A stretch of 64,000 nt of DNA from Collimonas sp. PA-H2. GTDB taxonomy: Bacteria > Pseudomonadota > Gammaproteobacteria > Burkholderiales > Burkholderiaceae_D. Within the stretch, counting starts at the first letter, position 1. The number at the start of each line of letters is the position of its first letter. Location of the stretch: the NCBI RefSeq assembly GCF_002564105.1, contig NZ_PDBX01000001.1:5084001-5148000 (forward strand), in the 5' to 3' direction. The notes below the pieces were generated by a model. It made no database searches and was not told where the DNA came from. It saw only the letters and a program-made list of their open reading frames with translations. Both the position numbers and the translations under genes were made by a program. Below, piece by piece: positions 37,066 to 45,240 of the stretch.

Positions 37066-38699
37066 TTGTTGCTTTCCTCTTGCTTGCCGCGGATCAGTGA
37101 CTCCGGATGGCGTTCCAGGTAATCGGTCAGGACTCGCACCGAGGCCGCCGAACGCGTCAGTTCCTGCAAAGTCTGGCGGATGTCCTGCTGCAGCGGCGAA
37201 TTGTCGGACAGGGTGCGGTCGGCGTTATCCAGCGTCTTGCGCACGTCCTTCATCGCCGCCATGATTTCCGGCGCGACGTCGTTGTTCAGGCTCTTCGTCA
37301 GCTGTTCGGCGTTGAGCAGGGTACGGTTCATGGTGCCGATGGTTTTTTGCAGGTCGGCGGCGATCTGGTCGAACGGCACCTTGCTCAGCTTCTTGGCGAT
37401 CTCGGCGATCTGCGACTGGATTTCATCCAGGCTGTTAGGAATTGTCGGCAACACAATTACGGAAGTCGAGGTGTCGATTTTCACCGGCGGCGCTTTCGGG
37501 AAAAAGTCGAGCGCGATATACAGCTGGCCGGTCAGCAGGTTGCCGGTCCGCAGCTGTCCGCGCAAACCGCGGCTGACCATGTATTCCAGCCGCTGCTTGG
37601 CGCTATAGGTGGAACGACGCTCCTCCTCGGCATACTTGCGGCCCAGCCGCTCCGGATAGATCTGCACCGCGACCGGCATCTGGAATTCGCGCTGCTTGCC
37701 GTCGTACTCGATACCTATCGATTTGACTTCGCCCAGCACCACGCCGCGGAAATCGACCGTGGTGCCTGGCGTCAGGCCGCGCAGCGACTGGTTGAAATAC
37801 ATGACCACGGTTTCCGACGGCCCGTCCGGCTCTTTCAGGGCGGCTTCTTCGTCCTGCGCCAGATTGAAGGTGGTGTTTTCCTTGGCTTTCATGCCCAGTT
37901 CGTCATCCGGCGACTGGAACGCTATGCCTCCCAGCACCACGGTCGCCAGCGATTGCGTGCGCAGCTTGAAGCCGCTGGCGTTGATCTGCATGTCGAAGCC
38001 GCTGGCATGCCAGAAACGGGTATTGACGCCAATGAATTTGTCGTACGGCGCATCGATGAAAATGCGCAGCGTCACCCCTTTGCCGTCCTCGTCCAGGTCG
38101 TAAGCGGCCAACTGGCCGACCTTGATGCGGCGGAAATAGATCGGCGAGCCGATATCCAGCGAGCCGATATCGGCGGCGTGCAGCATGTACTGCTTGCCGC
38201 TGGCGTCGAGCCTGACGATAGGCTGCACTTCCAGGCCGGTGAACTCGTCCTTCTTATCCTTGGAGGTGCCGGCGTCGGCGCCGATGTAGGCGCCCGACAG
38301 CAAGGTGCCCAGTCCGGAGACGCCGGAAGCAGCGACCCGCGGCCGCACCACCCAGAAGCGGGTATCGGCGGCGGTGAAGCTTTCCGCTTCCTTCGACAGC
38401 TGGACGTTGGCCAGCACGTGCGAACGGTCCTTGCTGAGGGTGATGGTCTGCACCAGGCCGATGTCGACATCCTTGTACTTGACCTTGGTCTTGCCGGCTT
38501 CCAGGCCTTCGGCGGTGCGGAAGGTGATGGTGATCGACGGCCCGCGTTCGACCAGGATCTTGACCACCAGCGTCAGGCCGACCACGGCGGCAACGATAGG
38601 AATCAGCCAGATCAGCGACGGCAGCCAGTCGTGCTTGCGGCTCAGCTTTGGTTCTGGCAGCGGCGGCAGGGCGCTGTGCGGGGTGTTTTCATCACTCAT
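37062..38699 (-). CDS. pqiB: Intermembrane lipid transport protein PqiB (triple MCE domains)
   Basis: A 545-residue protein with one N-terminal membrane anchor (WLPSLIWLIPIVAAVVGLTLVVKILV, about residues 25-50) and three MCE/MlaD domains in the periplasm; each opens with a recognisable strand (ITFRTAEGLEAGKTKVKYKDVDIG; IYFRRIKVGQLAAYDLD; VMYFNQSLRGLTPGTTVDFRGVVLG). A C-terminal coiled-coil follows. PqiB forms hexameric tubes spanning the periplasm that carry lipids between membranes and help keep the outer membrane intact. It sits between pqiA and pqiC as in E. coli. Confidence 0.93.
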   Translation of the reverse strand: MSDENTPHSALPPLPEPKLSRKHDWLPSLIWLIPIVAAVVGLTLVVKILVERGPSITITFRTAEGLEAGKTKVKYKDVDIGLVQTITLSKDRSHVLANVQLSKEAESFTAADTRFWVVRPRVAASGVSGLGTLLSGAYIGADAGTSKDKKDEFTGLEVQPIVRLDASGKQYMLHAADIGSLDIGSPIYFRRIKVGQLAAYDLDEDGKGVTLRIFIDAPYDKFIGVNTRFWHASGFDMQINASGFKLRTQSLATVVLGGIAFQSPDDELGMKAKENTTFNLAQDEEAALKEPDGPSETVVMYFNQSLRGLTPGTTVDFRGVVLGEVKSIGIEYDGKQREFQMPVAVQIYPERLGRKYAEEERRSTYSAKQRLEYMVSRGLRGQLRTGNLLTGQLYIALDFFPKAPPVKIDTSTSVIVLPTIPNSLDEIQSQIAEIAKKLSKVPFDQIAADLQKTIGTMNRTLLNAEQLTKSLNNDVAPEIMAAMKDVRKTLDNADRTLSDNSPLQQDIRQTLQELTRSAASVRVLTDYLERHPESLIRGKQEESNK

Positions 38700-38761
38700 C
38701 TTGTGCTTTCACTTTTTTGCTTACTTATTTGCTGATTTTCTTGCTTCGTTTCGTTTTTTGC

Positions 38762-39454
38762 TCACGCATGCTCATGACGGTCCGCATGGCTGTCCCAGGT
38801 GAGGCGCGGGTCGAAGCTGAGCGCGGCCAGCATGGTCAGCACCACCACCGAGGCGAACGCCACCACGCCGAAGCCGGCAGTGATCTTGGCGAAACCTTCA
38901 ATTTGCACCAGCCCCGCCAGCAGCGACACCACGAACACGTCCAGCATCGACCAGCGGCCTATGATTTCCACCAGCCGGTACAGTTTTGCCCGCTGCAGGC
39001 GGCGCCAGCGGCTCTGTTTTTGCGCCGTCGCCGTTAGCAGGATCAGCGAAGCCAGCTTGAACAGCGGCACCAGGAAACTGGCGATGAAAATGATCGCGGC
39101 CAGCTCCCAGGAGCCGGAGACCCAGAAATAGATGACGCCGCTCATGATGGTGTCCTGCTGCACGCCTAGCAAAGTCTTGGTGACCATCACCGGCATCAGG
39201 TTGGCCGGGATGTACATGATGCAGGCGGCGATCAGCAGCGCCCAGCTGCGCATGATGCTGTGCGGCTTGCGCAGGTGCAGCGCGGTGCCGCAGCGCTGGC
39301 AGTCGTCATGTTCAGTCACGTCCTGCCACACCGTGCCGCAATGGTGGCAAGACATCATGCCCTGGCCGGCGGCGGTATGCGCCGGCAGGTCTTCGTCGCC
39401 GGCTACGATGATCGGATTGTCGGCATCGGCGCTGCCGCCGCTGGCGCTGTTCAT
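38762..39454 (-). CDS. pqiA: PqiA C-terminal half protein (paraquat-inducible protein A)
   Basis: A 230-residue inner-membrane protein of the PqiA family. It has a zinc-ribbon-like CHHCGTVW...CQRCG near residues 35-60, then four hydrophobic segments. In E. coli PqiA is one protein of about 417 residues with two such halves; here each half is a separate gene. The ATG at 39454 overlaps the upstream stop by 4 bp (ATGA) and has AGGAG before it, so the split is real at the sequence level. It is 62 bp before pqiB. Confidence 0.87.
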   Translation of the reverse strand: MNSASGGSADADNPIIVAGDEDLPAHTAAGQGMMSCHHCGTVWQDVTEHDDCQRCGTALHLRKPHSIMRSWALLIAACIMYIPANLMPVMVTKTLLGVQQDTIMSGVIYFWVSGSWELAAIIFIASFLVPLFKLASLILLTATAQKQSRWRRLQRAKLYRLVEIIGRWSMLDVFVVSLLAGLVQIEGFAKITAGFGVVAFASVVVLTMLAALSFDPRLTWDSHADRHEHA

Positions 39455-40077
39455 GGTGCTCCTTGCTGGCTGCCGTCGGCAAACGCCATCTGCCAGAAGC
39501 GGCGCGGATTGAAGGAAACCACCGCCGTCAGCAGCACGGTCAGCACGCCGAAGGCCCATAGCGCCACACCGGGAATCACCGTCGCCATGTTCGATAGCTT
39601 GACCACCGCAACCAGCACCCCCAGCAGGAATACTTCCACCATGCCCCAGGGCCGCAGGTTTTGCATGGCATGCACCAGCCAGCGGAAGCCCGGAGGACTG
39701 CGTTCGTTGCGCAGCGTCAGCAGCAGGTATAGCAGGAACAGCAGTTGCAGCAGCGGGAACAGGATGGTGGTCGCCAGCACCAGCATGGCGACCAGCGACA
39801 TGCCTTCGGCACTCAGCGACAGCACCGCGCCGAACAGGGTGGTCTGGCTGCGCAGGCCTTGCAGCTCGATTTCGACGATCGGGAAGCAGTTGGCGATGAA
39901 AAACATGATCAGGCTGGCCACGGTGAGCGGCAAGATACGTTCACGCTGGCGGCCGTCATCGCGCTCCAGTTCGGTGCCGCAGCGCGGACAATGGGCGATC
40001 TCGCCACGCTGCAACTGCACCTTGCGGTACAGGGCATCGCATCCTTCGCAGGCAATCAGATCTGGGACTTCGCGCAT
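39451..40077 (-). CDS. pqiA: PqiA N-terminal half protein (paraquat-inducible protein A)
   Basis: A 208-residue inner-membrane protein, the first gene of the operon. It starts with a rubredoxin-like zinc ribbon (CEGCDALY...HCPRCG, about residues 10-32), followed by four hydrophobic segments (SLIMFFIANCFPIVEIEL is the conserved first). Together with the next gene it makes a full PqiA, thought to work at the inner-membrane end of the PqiB lipid channel. The operon order is pqiA-pqiA-pqiB-pqiC with DUF445 behind. The promoter must lie in the 40078-40227 gap shared with the retron. Confidence 0.87.
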   Translation of the reverse strand: MREVPDLIACEGCDALYRKVQLQRGEIAHCPRCGTELERDDGRQRERILPLTVASLIMFFIANCFPIVEIELQGLRSQTTLFGAVLSLSAEGMSLVAMLVLATTILFPLLQLLFLLYLLLTLRNERSPPGFRWLVHAMQNLRPWGMVEVFLLGVLVAVVKLSNMATVIPGVALWAFGVLTVLLTAVVSFNPRRFWQMAFADGSQQGAP

Positions 40078-40227
40078 GAGTATTCAATAAAGTGGACAGA
40101 TAGGATTCTAACAATAATCTGCGCTGCCACCGACAGATAGTTAACTTGATCGTTGGCCAGTGCCGGAATGCCGGGCGCGGCAGTCGCGTATATGCCATGT
40201 CAGCTTGACATTCAGGCAGGAATTTGG

Positions 40228-40256
40228 TTGACACTCCTATCATATTCAAATAGTGT
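40228..40256 (+). promoter_or_regulatory. Promoter of the retron RNA
   Basis: A perfect TTGACA (40228-40233), a 17-base spacer and TAGTGT (40251-40256). The -10 match is weak (three of six), but the predicted start, six or seven bases on, falls at 40262-40263, exactly where the a1 arm of the retron RNA begins. Confidence 0.6.
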
Positions 40257-40261
40257 GGCCG

Positions 40262-40428
40262 GGCAGCGGATCCTTCAAGTCGGCGTGCTGTTACCTGGTG
40301 TAGCGGAGCGCCTCTGCGGGGCTACCCCGTGGGATATTTTGGCTTGGCAATGCAGCGCATGAGCGGCGCTGCACCCTGATGCAGGTTTGCTCATGCATGA
40401 CGGGACTGGTTGAAGGCTCTCCGCTGCC
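40262..40428 (+). ncRNA. Predicted retron msr-msd RNA
   Basis: A structured region of 167 nt immediately upstream of a retron-type reverse transcriptase. Its ends are complementary: GGCAGCGGA (40262-40270) with TCCGCTGCC (40420-40428), and, after a small internal loop, CCTTCAA (40272-40278) with TTGAAGG (40410-40416). This 16-bp closure is the a1/a2 arrangement of retrons. The G at 40279, directly after a1, is the candidate branching guanosine. Inside are a GTAGC/GCTAC-closed hairpin (40300-40325) with CGGGG/CCCCG (40317-40329) as an alternative, a perfect 8-bp hairpin TGCAGCGC/GCGCTGCA (40351-40373), and the alternative long pairing GCATGAGC (40357-40364) with GCTCATGC (40389-40396), which would form the msd stem. 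The msr/msd boundary is not resolved. Confidence 0.78.
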
Positions 40429-40445
40429 TAGTCTACTGTAACCCG

Positions 40446-41789
40446 ATGACTCCTAAAACTTTTGTCGCCTTGGCGCTCGCAGACACCTTCCTCGCGCACG
40501 ATGCCAGCACCAACGCCCTGATTGCAGGGGCAAGGCGGGCGCTAGGCAAAAAATGGCGCTGGATACCTTCCCTCTTCCGGACTATCCTCAAGCAGCATGG
40601 CGAGCAGCTGCATTGCCTCGGCCGCTCCGAACTGGCTGCGCTGATCCTGGCGCACGACGGCTTCTCGGATGCCTGGCAGGAAAGCAGTCCACCGCAGATC
40701 AGGCATTATTGTCTCGACGCGCCGCTGGCAGTCGAGCAGCCAGGCTGGCTGGCCGCGCTCGGCTTGCCCAGGCTTGCCAGCGTTGCCGAGCTGGCGCAGT
40801 GGCTGCAGGTGGCGCCGCTCGAACTCGACTGGTTCGCCGATAAATGGCGCAACAATATGCCGGCGCCGAGCGCCTTGCAGCACTATCATTATCGCTGGCT
40901 GCAAAAGCGCAGCGGCGGTCTGCGCCTGCTCGAAATTCCCAAGTTGCGCTTGCGCGCCATGCAAAGCCAGATACTGCGCCACTTGCTGGACCTGGTGCCG
41001 CCGCACCCGGCGGCGCATGGCTTCCGCCGTGCGCACTCGTGCGCGACGCACGCCGCGCTGCACGCCGGCAAGCGGGTGGTCATGCGGATGGATCTAAGCA
41101 ATTTCTTTCCAAGCATCCCGGCCGCGAGAATTCATGGATTGTTCGTCAAGCTGGGTTATCCGGCCAATGTCGCGGGTGTTTTTTCCCGTCTTTGCACGCA
41201 TCGCACACCCGCCAGCGTGCTTGCAAATCCGGACAAAGGACTGCGCAGCGCTCATGTAATGTCTTGGCAAGAACGTCTAGCCTTGCGTACGCGGCATCTG
41301 CCACAGGGCTCCCCATGCTCTCCGGCCCTGGCCAATTTATGTGCTTACCGGCTGGATATGCGGCTGCAGGCTTTGGCGGTTTCGCTCAACGCCAGCTATA
41401 GCCGTTACGCCGACGACCTGGTATTTTCCGGCGACCAGGAACTGGAACGGGCAATGCATCGCTTCCATGTGCAAGTAGCGGCAATCGCCCTGGAAGAAGG
41501 TTTTTCTGTAAATACCAGGAAAACGCGCATGATGCGCAGCGCCGTCAGGCAGCAAATAACCGGCATTGTGGTCAACAGCCACCCCAATATTGCGCGCCCG
41601 GACTTCGATAATCTGAAGGCGGCGCTGACCAACTGCATCCGTCATGGGCCCGCATCGCAGAATCGGGAGGGGCGGGATAATTATCGGCAATTCCTTGCCG
41701 GGAAGGTGGCCTACCTGCATATGGTCAACCCGCAACGCGGAAAGCGCCTGCAGCAGCTATTCGAACAGATTGTCTGGTCCGCGGACTAA
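40446..41789 (+). CDS. Retron-type reverse transcriptase with long N-terminal extension
   Basis: A 447-residue RNA-directed DNA polymerase, predicted to copy the adjacent RNA into branched msDNA. The RT core covers residues about 140-390: fingers with GGLRLLEIPKLRLRAMQ, the first catalytic Asp in RMDLSNFFPSI (D216), LPQGSPCSP (285-293), and YADD (321-324). Retron hallmarks appear in variant form: HAALH (202-206) where retrons have NAxxH, and ITG (371-373) where they have VTG. There is no maturase or endonuclease domain. The first 110 residues or so are extra and unassigned; myxobacterial retron enzymes also carry N-terminal extensions. I chose the ATG at 40446, which starts 17 bp after the RNA ends; a TTG at 40410 would lie inside a2. 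No separate effector gene is adjacent. Confidence 0.88.
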   Translation: MTPKTFVALALADTFLAHDASTNALIAGARRALGKKWRWIPSLFRTILKQHGEQLHCLGRSELAALILAHDGFSDAWQESSPPQIRHYCLDAPLAVEQPGWLAALGLPRLASVAELAQWLQVAPLELDWFADKWRNNMPAPSALQHYHYRWLQKRSGGLRLLEIPKLRLRAMQSQILRHLLDLVPPHPAAHGFRRAHSCATHAALHAGKRVVMRMDLSNFFPSIPAARIHGLFVKLGYPANVAGVFSRLCTHRTPASVLANPDKGLRSAHVMSWQERLALRTRHLPQGSPCSPALANLCAYRLDMRLQALAVSLNASYSRYADDLVFSGDQELERAMHRFHVQVAAIALEEGFSVNTRKTRMMRSAVRQQITGIVVNSHPNIARPDFDNLKAALTNCIRHGPASQNREGRDNYRQFLAGKVAYLHMVNPQRGKRLQQLFEQIVWSAD

Positions 41790-42039
41790 ACGGCGTACGG
41801 ACATTTTTAAATTAACATTAAAATTCCGTATTCCACGATTAATTCTGGCAATAGCCGGGCCCTTGGCATGCCGTCGGCTCGCCCAGGACGAGTGTGATGT
41901 CATAGCGTCATACGCGTTTTTTCGAATGCTCGTAAAATGATGGCTACCGTTGATACGTTATGCAATGTCCTGTCGAATCGCGTATTGTTGGCATATTGTT
42001 TTAACAATGAGTGCCTTTTATTCACCATAAACTTATCTG

Positions 42040-42714
42040 ATGAGCACCACTAATAATAAAGGCAGCCTAGCTGCCGCCGTAGCAGATCAAAAACTGGAGT
42101 ACGTGACTTCCTGCGCGCTGCCTACCCCTTGGGCCACTTTCCAACTGCATGCGTTTATCGAACACTCTACCGGCAAAGAACATCTGGCCCTGACCCTGGG
42201 CCAAGTCAACGACGGCGCGCCGGTACTGGCGCGCGTCCACTCCGAGTGCCTGACCGGCGATGCGCTGTTCAGCCAGCGCTGCGATTGCGGCGCCCAGCTC
42301 GAGGGAGCCTTGCAAAAAATCGCCGCCGAAGGGCGCGGCACGATCTTGTACCTGCGCCAGGAAGGACGCGGCATCGGCCTGATCAACAAGATCCGCGCCT
42401 ACCATTTACAAGATAGCGGCGCCGATACGGTGGAAGCCAACCAGCAGCTGGGCTTCGCGGCGGATTTGCGCGACTACAGCCTGTGCGAAACCATGCTGGA
42501 ACATCTGGATATCACTGCGCTGCGGCTGATGACCAACAATCCACGCAAGGTCGCGGCGCTGCAAAAAATCGGCATCAACGTGGTCGAACGGATTCCGCTG
42601 ATACTCAACCGCAATCCCTTCAATACCAAGTACCTCGACACCAAGGCGGTCAAACTCGGGCATTTGCTGCCGGTTGACGGCCTGGAACGCGATCTCGACG
42701 AAAACGAGCTGTAA
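42040..42714 (+). CDS. ribA: GTP cyclohydrolase II
   Basis: A 224-residue zinc enzyme that opens GTP in the first step of riboflavin synthesis. Zinc ligands lie in [21 protein letters not shown]; the GTP-binding and catalytic segments [15 protein letters not shown] and MTNNPRKV are intact. It lacks a RibB domain, so the dihydroxybutanone-phosphate synthase must be elsewhere. It stands alone; I saw no FMN riboswitch in the 250-bp upstream gap. Confidence 0.94.
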   Translation: MSTTNNKGSLAAAVADQKLEYVTSCALPTPWATFQLHAFIEHSTGKEHLALTLGQVNDGAPVLARVHSECLTGDALFSQRCDCGAQLEGALQKIAAEGRGTILYLRQEGRGIGLINKIRAYHLQDSGADTVEANQQLGFAADLRDYSLCETMLEHLDITALRLMTNNPRKVAALQKIGINVVERIPLILNRNPFNTKYLDTKAVKLGHLLPVDGLERDLDENEL

Positions 42715-42759
42715 ACGCAGACCGGGTCAAGCGCCTCAACCAGATCTGCGAGACGGCTG

Positions 42760-44879
42760 TCAGTGTCTGCTGTTCCCTACATGCTTGGCATTGATCACGG
42801 CGTCGGTCACATTGGCCGGCGCTTCCGCGTAATGCTTGAACTCCATCGTATAGGTGGCGCGGCCCTGGGTCAGCGAGCGTAGCGTGGTGGAGTAGCCGAA
42901 CATTTCAGCCAGCGGCACTTCCGCGCGCACGATCTTGCCGACCCCGCCCGGGATGTCGTCCATGCTCTGGATCATGCCGCGCCGCGACGACAGGTCGCCG
43001 ATGACGTCGCCCATTTTTTCTTCCGGCGTTTCCACCTCGACCGCCATCATCGGTTCCAGCAAGGCCGGGCTGGCCTGGCGGCAGCCATCCTTGAACGCCA
43101 TCGAGGCCGCCATGCGATAGGCGTTCTCGTTGGAATCGACATCGTGCGAGGAGCCGAAGAACAAGGTGACCTTGACGTCCACTACCGGATAGCCGGCCAG
43201 CACGCCGGCAGCCAGGGTCTCGCGTACACCTTTTTCCACCGCCGGTATATATTCGCGCGGCACGGTGCCGCCCTTGATGGCGTCGACGAATTCAAAGCCT
43301 TTGCCGGGCGTTTGCGGCTCGATCTTGATCACCACGTGGCCGTACTGGCCGCGGCCGCCCGATTGCTTGATGAACTTGCCTTCGCTGGATTCGCATACCT
43401 TGCGGATGGTTTCGCGGAATGCCACTTGCGGCTTGCCGACCGAGGCGTCGACGCCGAACTCGCGGCGCATACGCTCCACCAGCACTTCCAGGTGCAGCTC
43501 GCCCATGCCGGAAATGATGGTCTGGCCGGATTCCTCGTCGGTCTTGACACGGAACGACGGGTCCTCTTCGGCTAGGCGGCTCAGCGCAACCCCCATCTTT
43601 TCCTGGTCGGCCTTGGTTTTCGGCTCTACCGCCTGGGAGATCACGGTATCTGGAAAGATCATTTTTTCCAGGGTGATGATGCTGCCGGGATCACACAGGG
43701 TATCGCCGGTACTGGCTTCCTTGAGGCCGACCGCGGCAGCGATGTCGCCGGCATACACTTCGCTGATTTCCGTGCGGTGGTTGGCATGCATCTGCAGCAC
43801 GCGGCCTATCCTTTCCTTCTTCCCTTTGTTCGGGATGAAGACCGAATCGCCCGACACCAGCACCCCGGAATACACGCGGAAGTAGCTCAGATGGCCGACG
43901 AAGGGGTCGGTCATGATCTTGAAGGTGAGGGCTGAGAACTTCTCGTCGTCGCTGGCGCGCCGTTCGACCACCAGGTCATCGCCATCGTGTCCCTTGACCG
44001 GCGGGATATCTGTCGGCGCCGGCAGGAAATCGATCACGGCGTCCAGCAAGGCTTGCACGCCGCGGTTCTTGAAGGCGCTGCCGCACAGCATGGGCACGAT
44101 TTCGCCGGCGATCGTACGCTGCCGCAAGGCCGCCTTGATTTCATCCTCGCTGATGTCTTCGCCTTCCAGGTATTTTTGCATCATGGCGTCGCTGGCGTCG
44201 GCCGCCGCTTCTATCATGCGGCCGCGCCATTCCTTGGCGCTTTCCTGCAGGGCCGCCGGGATCTCGATGTACTCGAACTTGACGCCTTGGGTGGCGTCGT
44301 CCCACATGATCGCCTTCATCTTGATCAGGTCGACCACGCCATGGAAATTTTCCTCGGCGCCGACCGGGATCTGCACCAGCACCGGGTTGCCCTTGAGGCG
44401 CTCGCTGATCTGCTGGTGCACGCGGAAGAAATCGGCGCCGACCCGGTCCATCTTGTTGACGAACGCCAGCCGCGGCACGCCGTACTTGTTGGCCTGGCGC
44501 CAGACTGTTTCGGATTGCGGCTGGACGCCGCCCACCGCGTCGTACACCATGCAGGCGCCGTCCAGCACCCGCATCGAGCGCTCGACTTCAATCGTGAAAT
44601 CGACGTGGCCCGGGGTGTCGATGATGTTGATGCGGTGGATGGGATAATTGCCGGCCATGCCCTGCCAGAAGCAGGTAGTGGCGGCCGAGGTGATCGTGAT
44701 GCCGCGTTCCTGCTCCTGCTCCATCCAGTCCATGGTGGCGGTGCCGTCGTGCACCTCGCCGATCTTGTGGCTGACGCCGGAGTAAAACAGGATGCGCTCG
44801 GTAGTGGTGGTCTTGCCGGCGTCGATGTGGGCGCTGATGCCGATGTTGCGGTAGCGCTCAATGGGGTTTTGCGGCTCAT
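42760..44879 (-). pseudogene. fusA: Elongation factor G (second copy type), with a one-base deletion near codon 6
   Basis: The reading frame of a full EF-G: GTP-binding motifs [21 protein letters not shown] and NKMD, domains II-V, and the end [13 protein letters not shown]. The gene is isolated from rpsL/rpsG/tuf, as expected of a second fusA copy. The start ATG at 44879 has a good site (AGAGGA, seven bases away), but from it the frame reads [14 protein letters not shown], whereas EF-G requires [20 protein letters not shown]. One base is missing in the AAAACCCC tract (plus-strand 44863-44870); the total of 2120 bases is not a multiple of three. No ATG, GTG or TTG lies in the EF-G frame before the GTPase motif. 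It is either inactivated, rescued by frameshifting or CTG/ATT initiation, or a sequencing error. Confidence 0.85.
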
Positions 44880-45020
44880 GACGATTTCCTCTGTGAGAAA
44901 TTATGATGATCAGAATATTTTGCAGCGGCTGTGACGTGAGAGCTTACTCGTTTTTTTGATTGTCAGTTGGAGATGGCGCAAGACCCCGTTTACTCTCGCG
45001 CAGTGGTATGCTTGCAGTCT
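44880..45020. other. Upstream region of fusA
   Basis: Part of the 361-bp gap between divergent fusA and pepP. It holds the fusA ribosome-binding site and presumably its promoter, which I cannot place with confidence. The palindromic element occupies most of the rest of the gap. Confidence 0.4.
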
Positions 45021-45179
45021 AGCGTCCTGACTTAGGTACTCGCCGAAGAAAAGTGCTGTAATCGGCGCCATGCGTCGTTGCAAATACTCGCAAGGGTCCC
45101 ACCCTTGCTCCGTTTTGCGCCTAGCTTGACACCGATTACAGCACTTTTCTCATTCGGCGAGTACCTAAGTCAGGACGCT
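45021..45179. repeat. Palindromic repeat element, copy 2
   Basis: A 159-bp near-perfect palindrome. The outermost arms are perfect over 27 bp (45021-45047 with 45153-45179); after a three-base bulge another 18 bp pair perfectly (45048-45065 with 45132-45149). The 61-bp core (45065-45125) matches that of copy 1 at 33902-33962 in length and almost all positions. In the centre AAGGG and CCCTT pair around TCCCA, whereas copy 1 has GATAG and CTATC. It lies between divergently transcribed fusA and pepP, so it cannot simply be a transcription terminator. Confidence 0.87.
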
Positions 45180-45240
45180 CGCGGTAAGTGACTCTCCATA
45201 TCCGAATTGTCCCGAATTTCCATTCTGCCCATACTCAACG

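Noticed and set aside
40446-41789. Reverse transcriptase of a group II intron or a diversity-generating retroelement
   Set aside because: No maturase or HNH domain, no intron domain V-like end, and no nearby template/variable repeat pair or Avd-type gene. The upstream a1/a2-paired RNA points to a retron.
41790-42039. FMN riboswitch before ribA
   Set aside because: The conserved RFN-element boxes are absent from this AT-rich gap.
44325-44879. A 184-codon minus-strand open frame starting at the fusA ATG
   Set aside because: After six codons (MSRKTP) it is the out-of-frame reading of EF-G, a Ser/Ala/Arg-rich low-complexity product. It results from the apparent one-base deletion and is not a separate gene.
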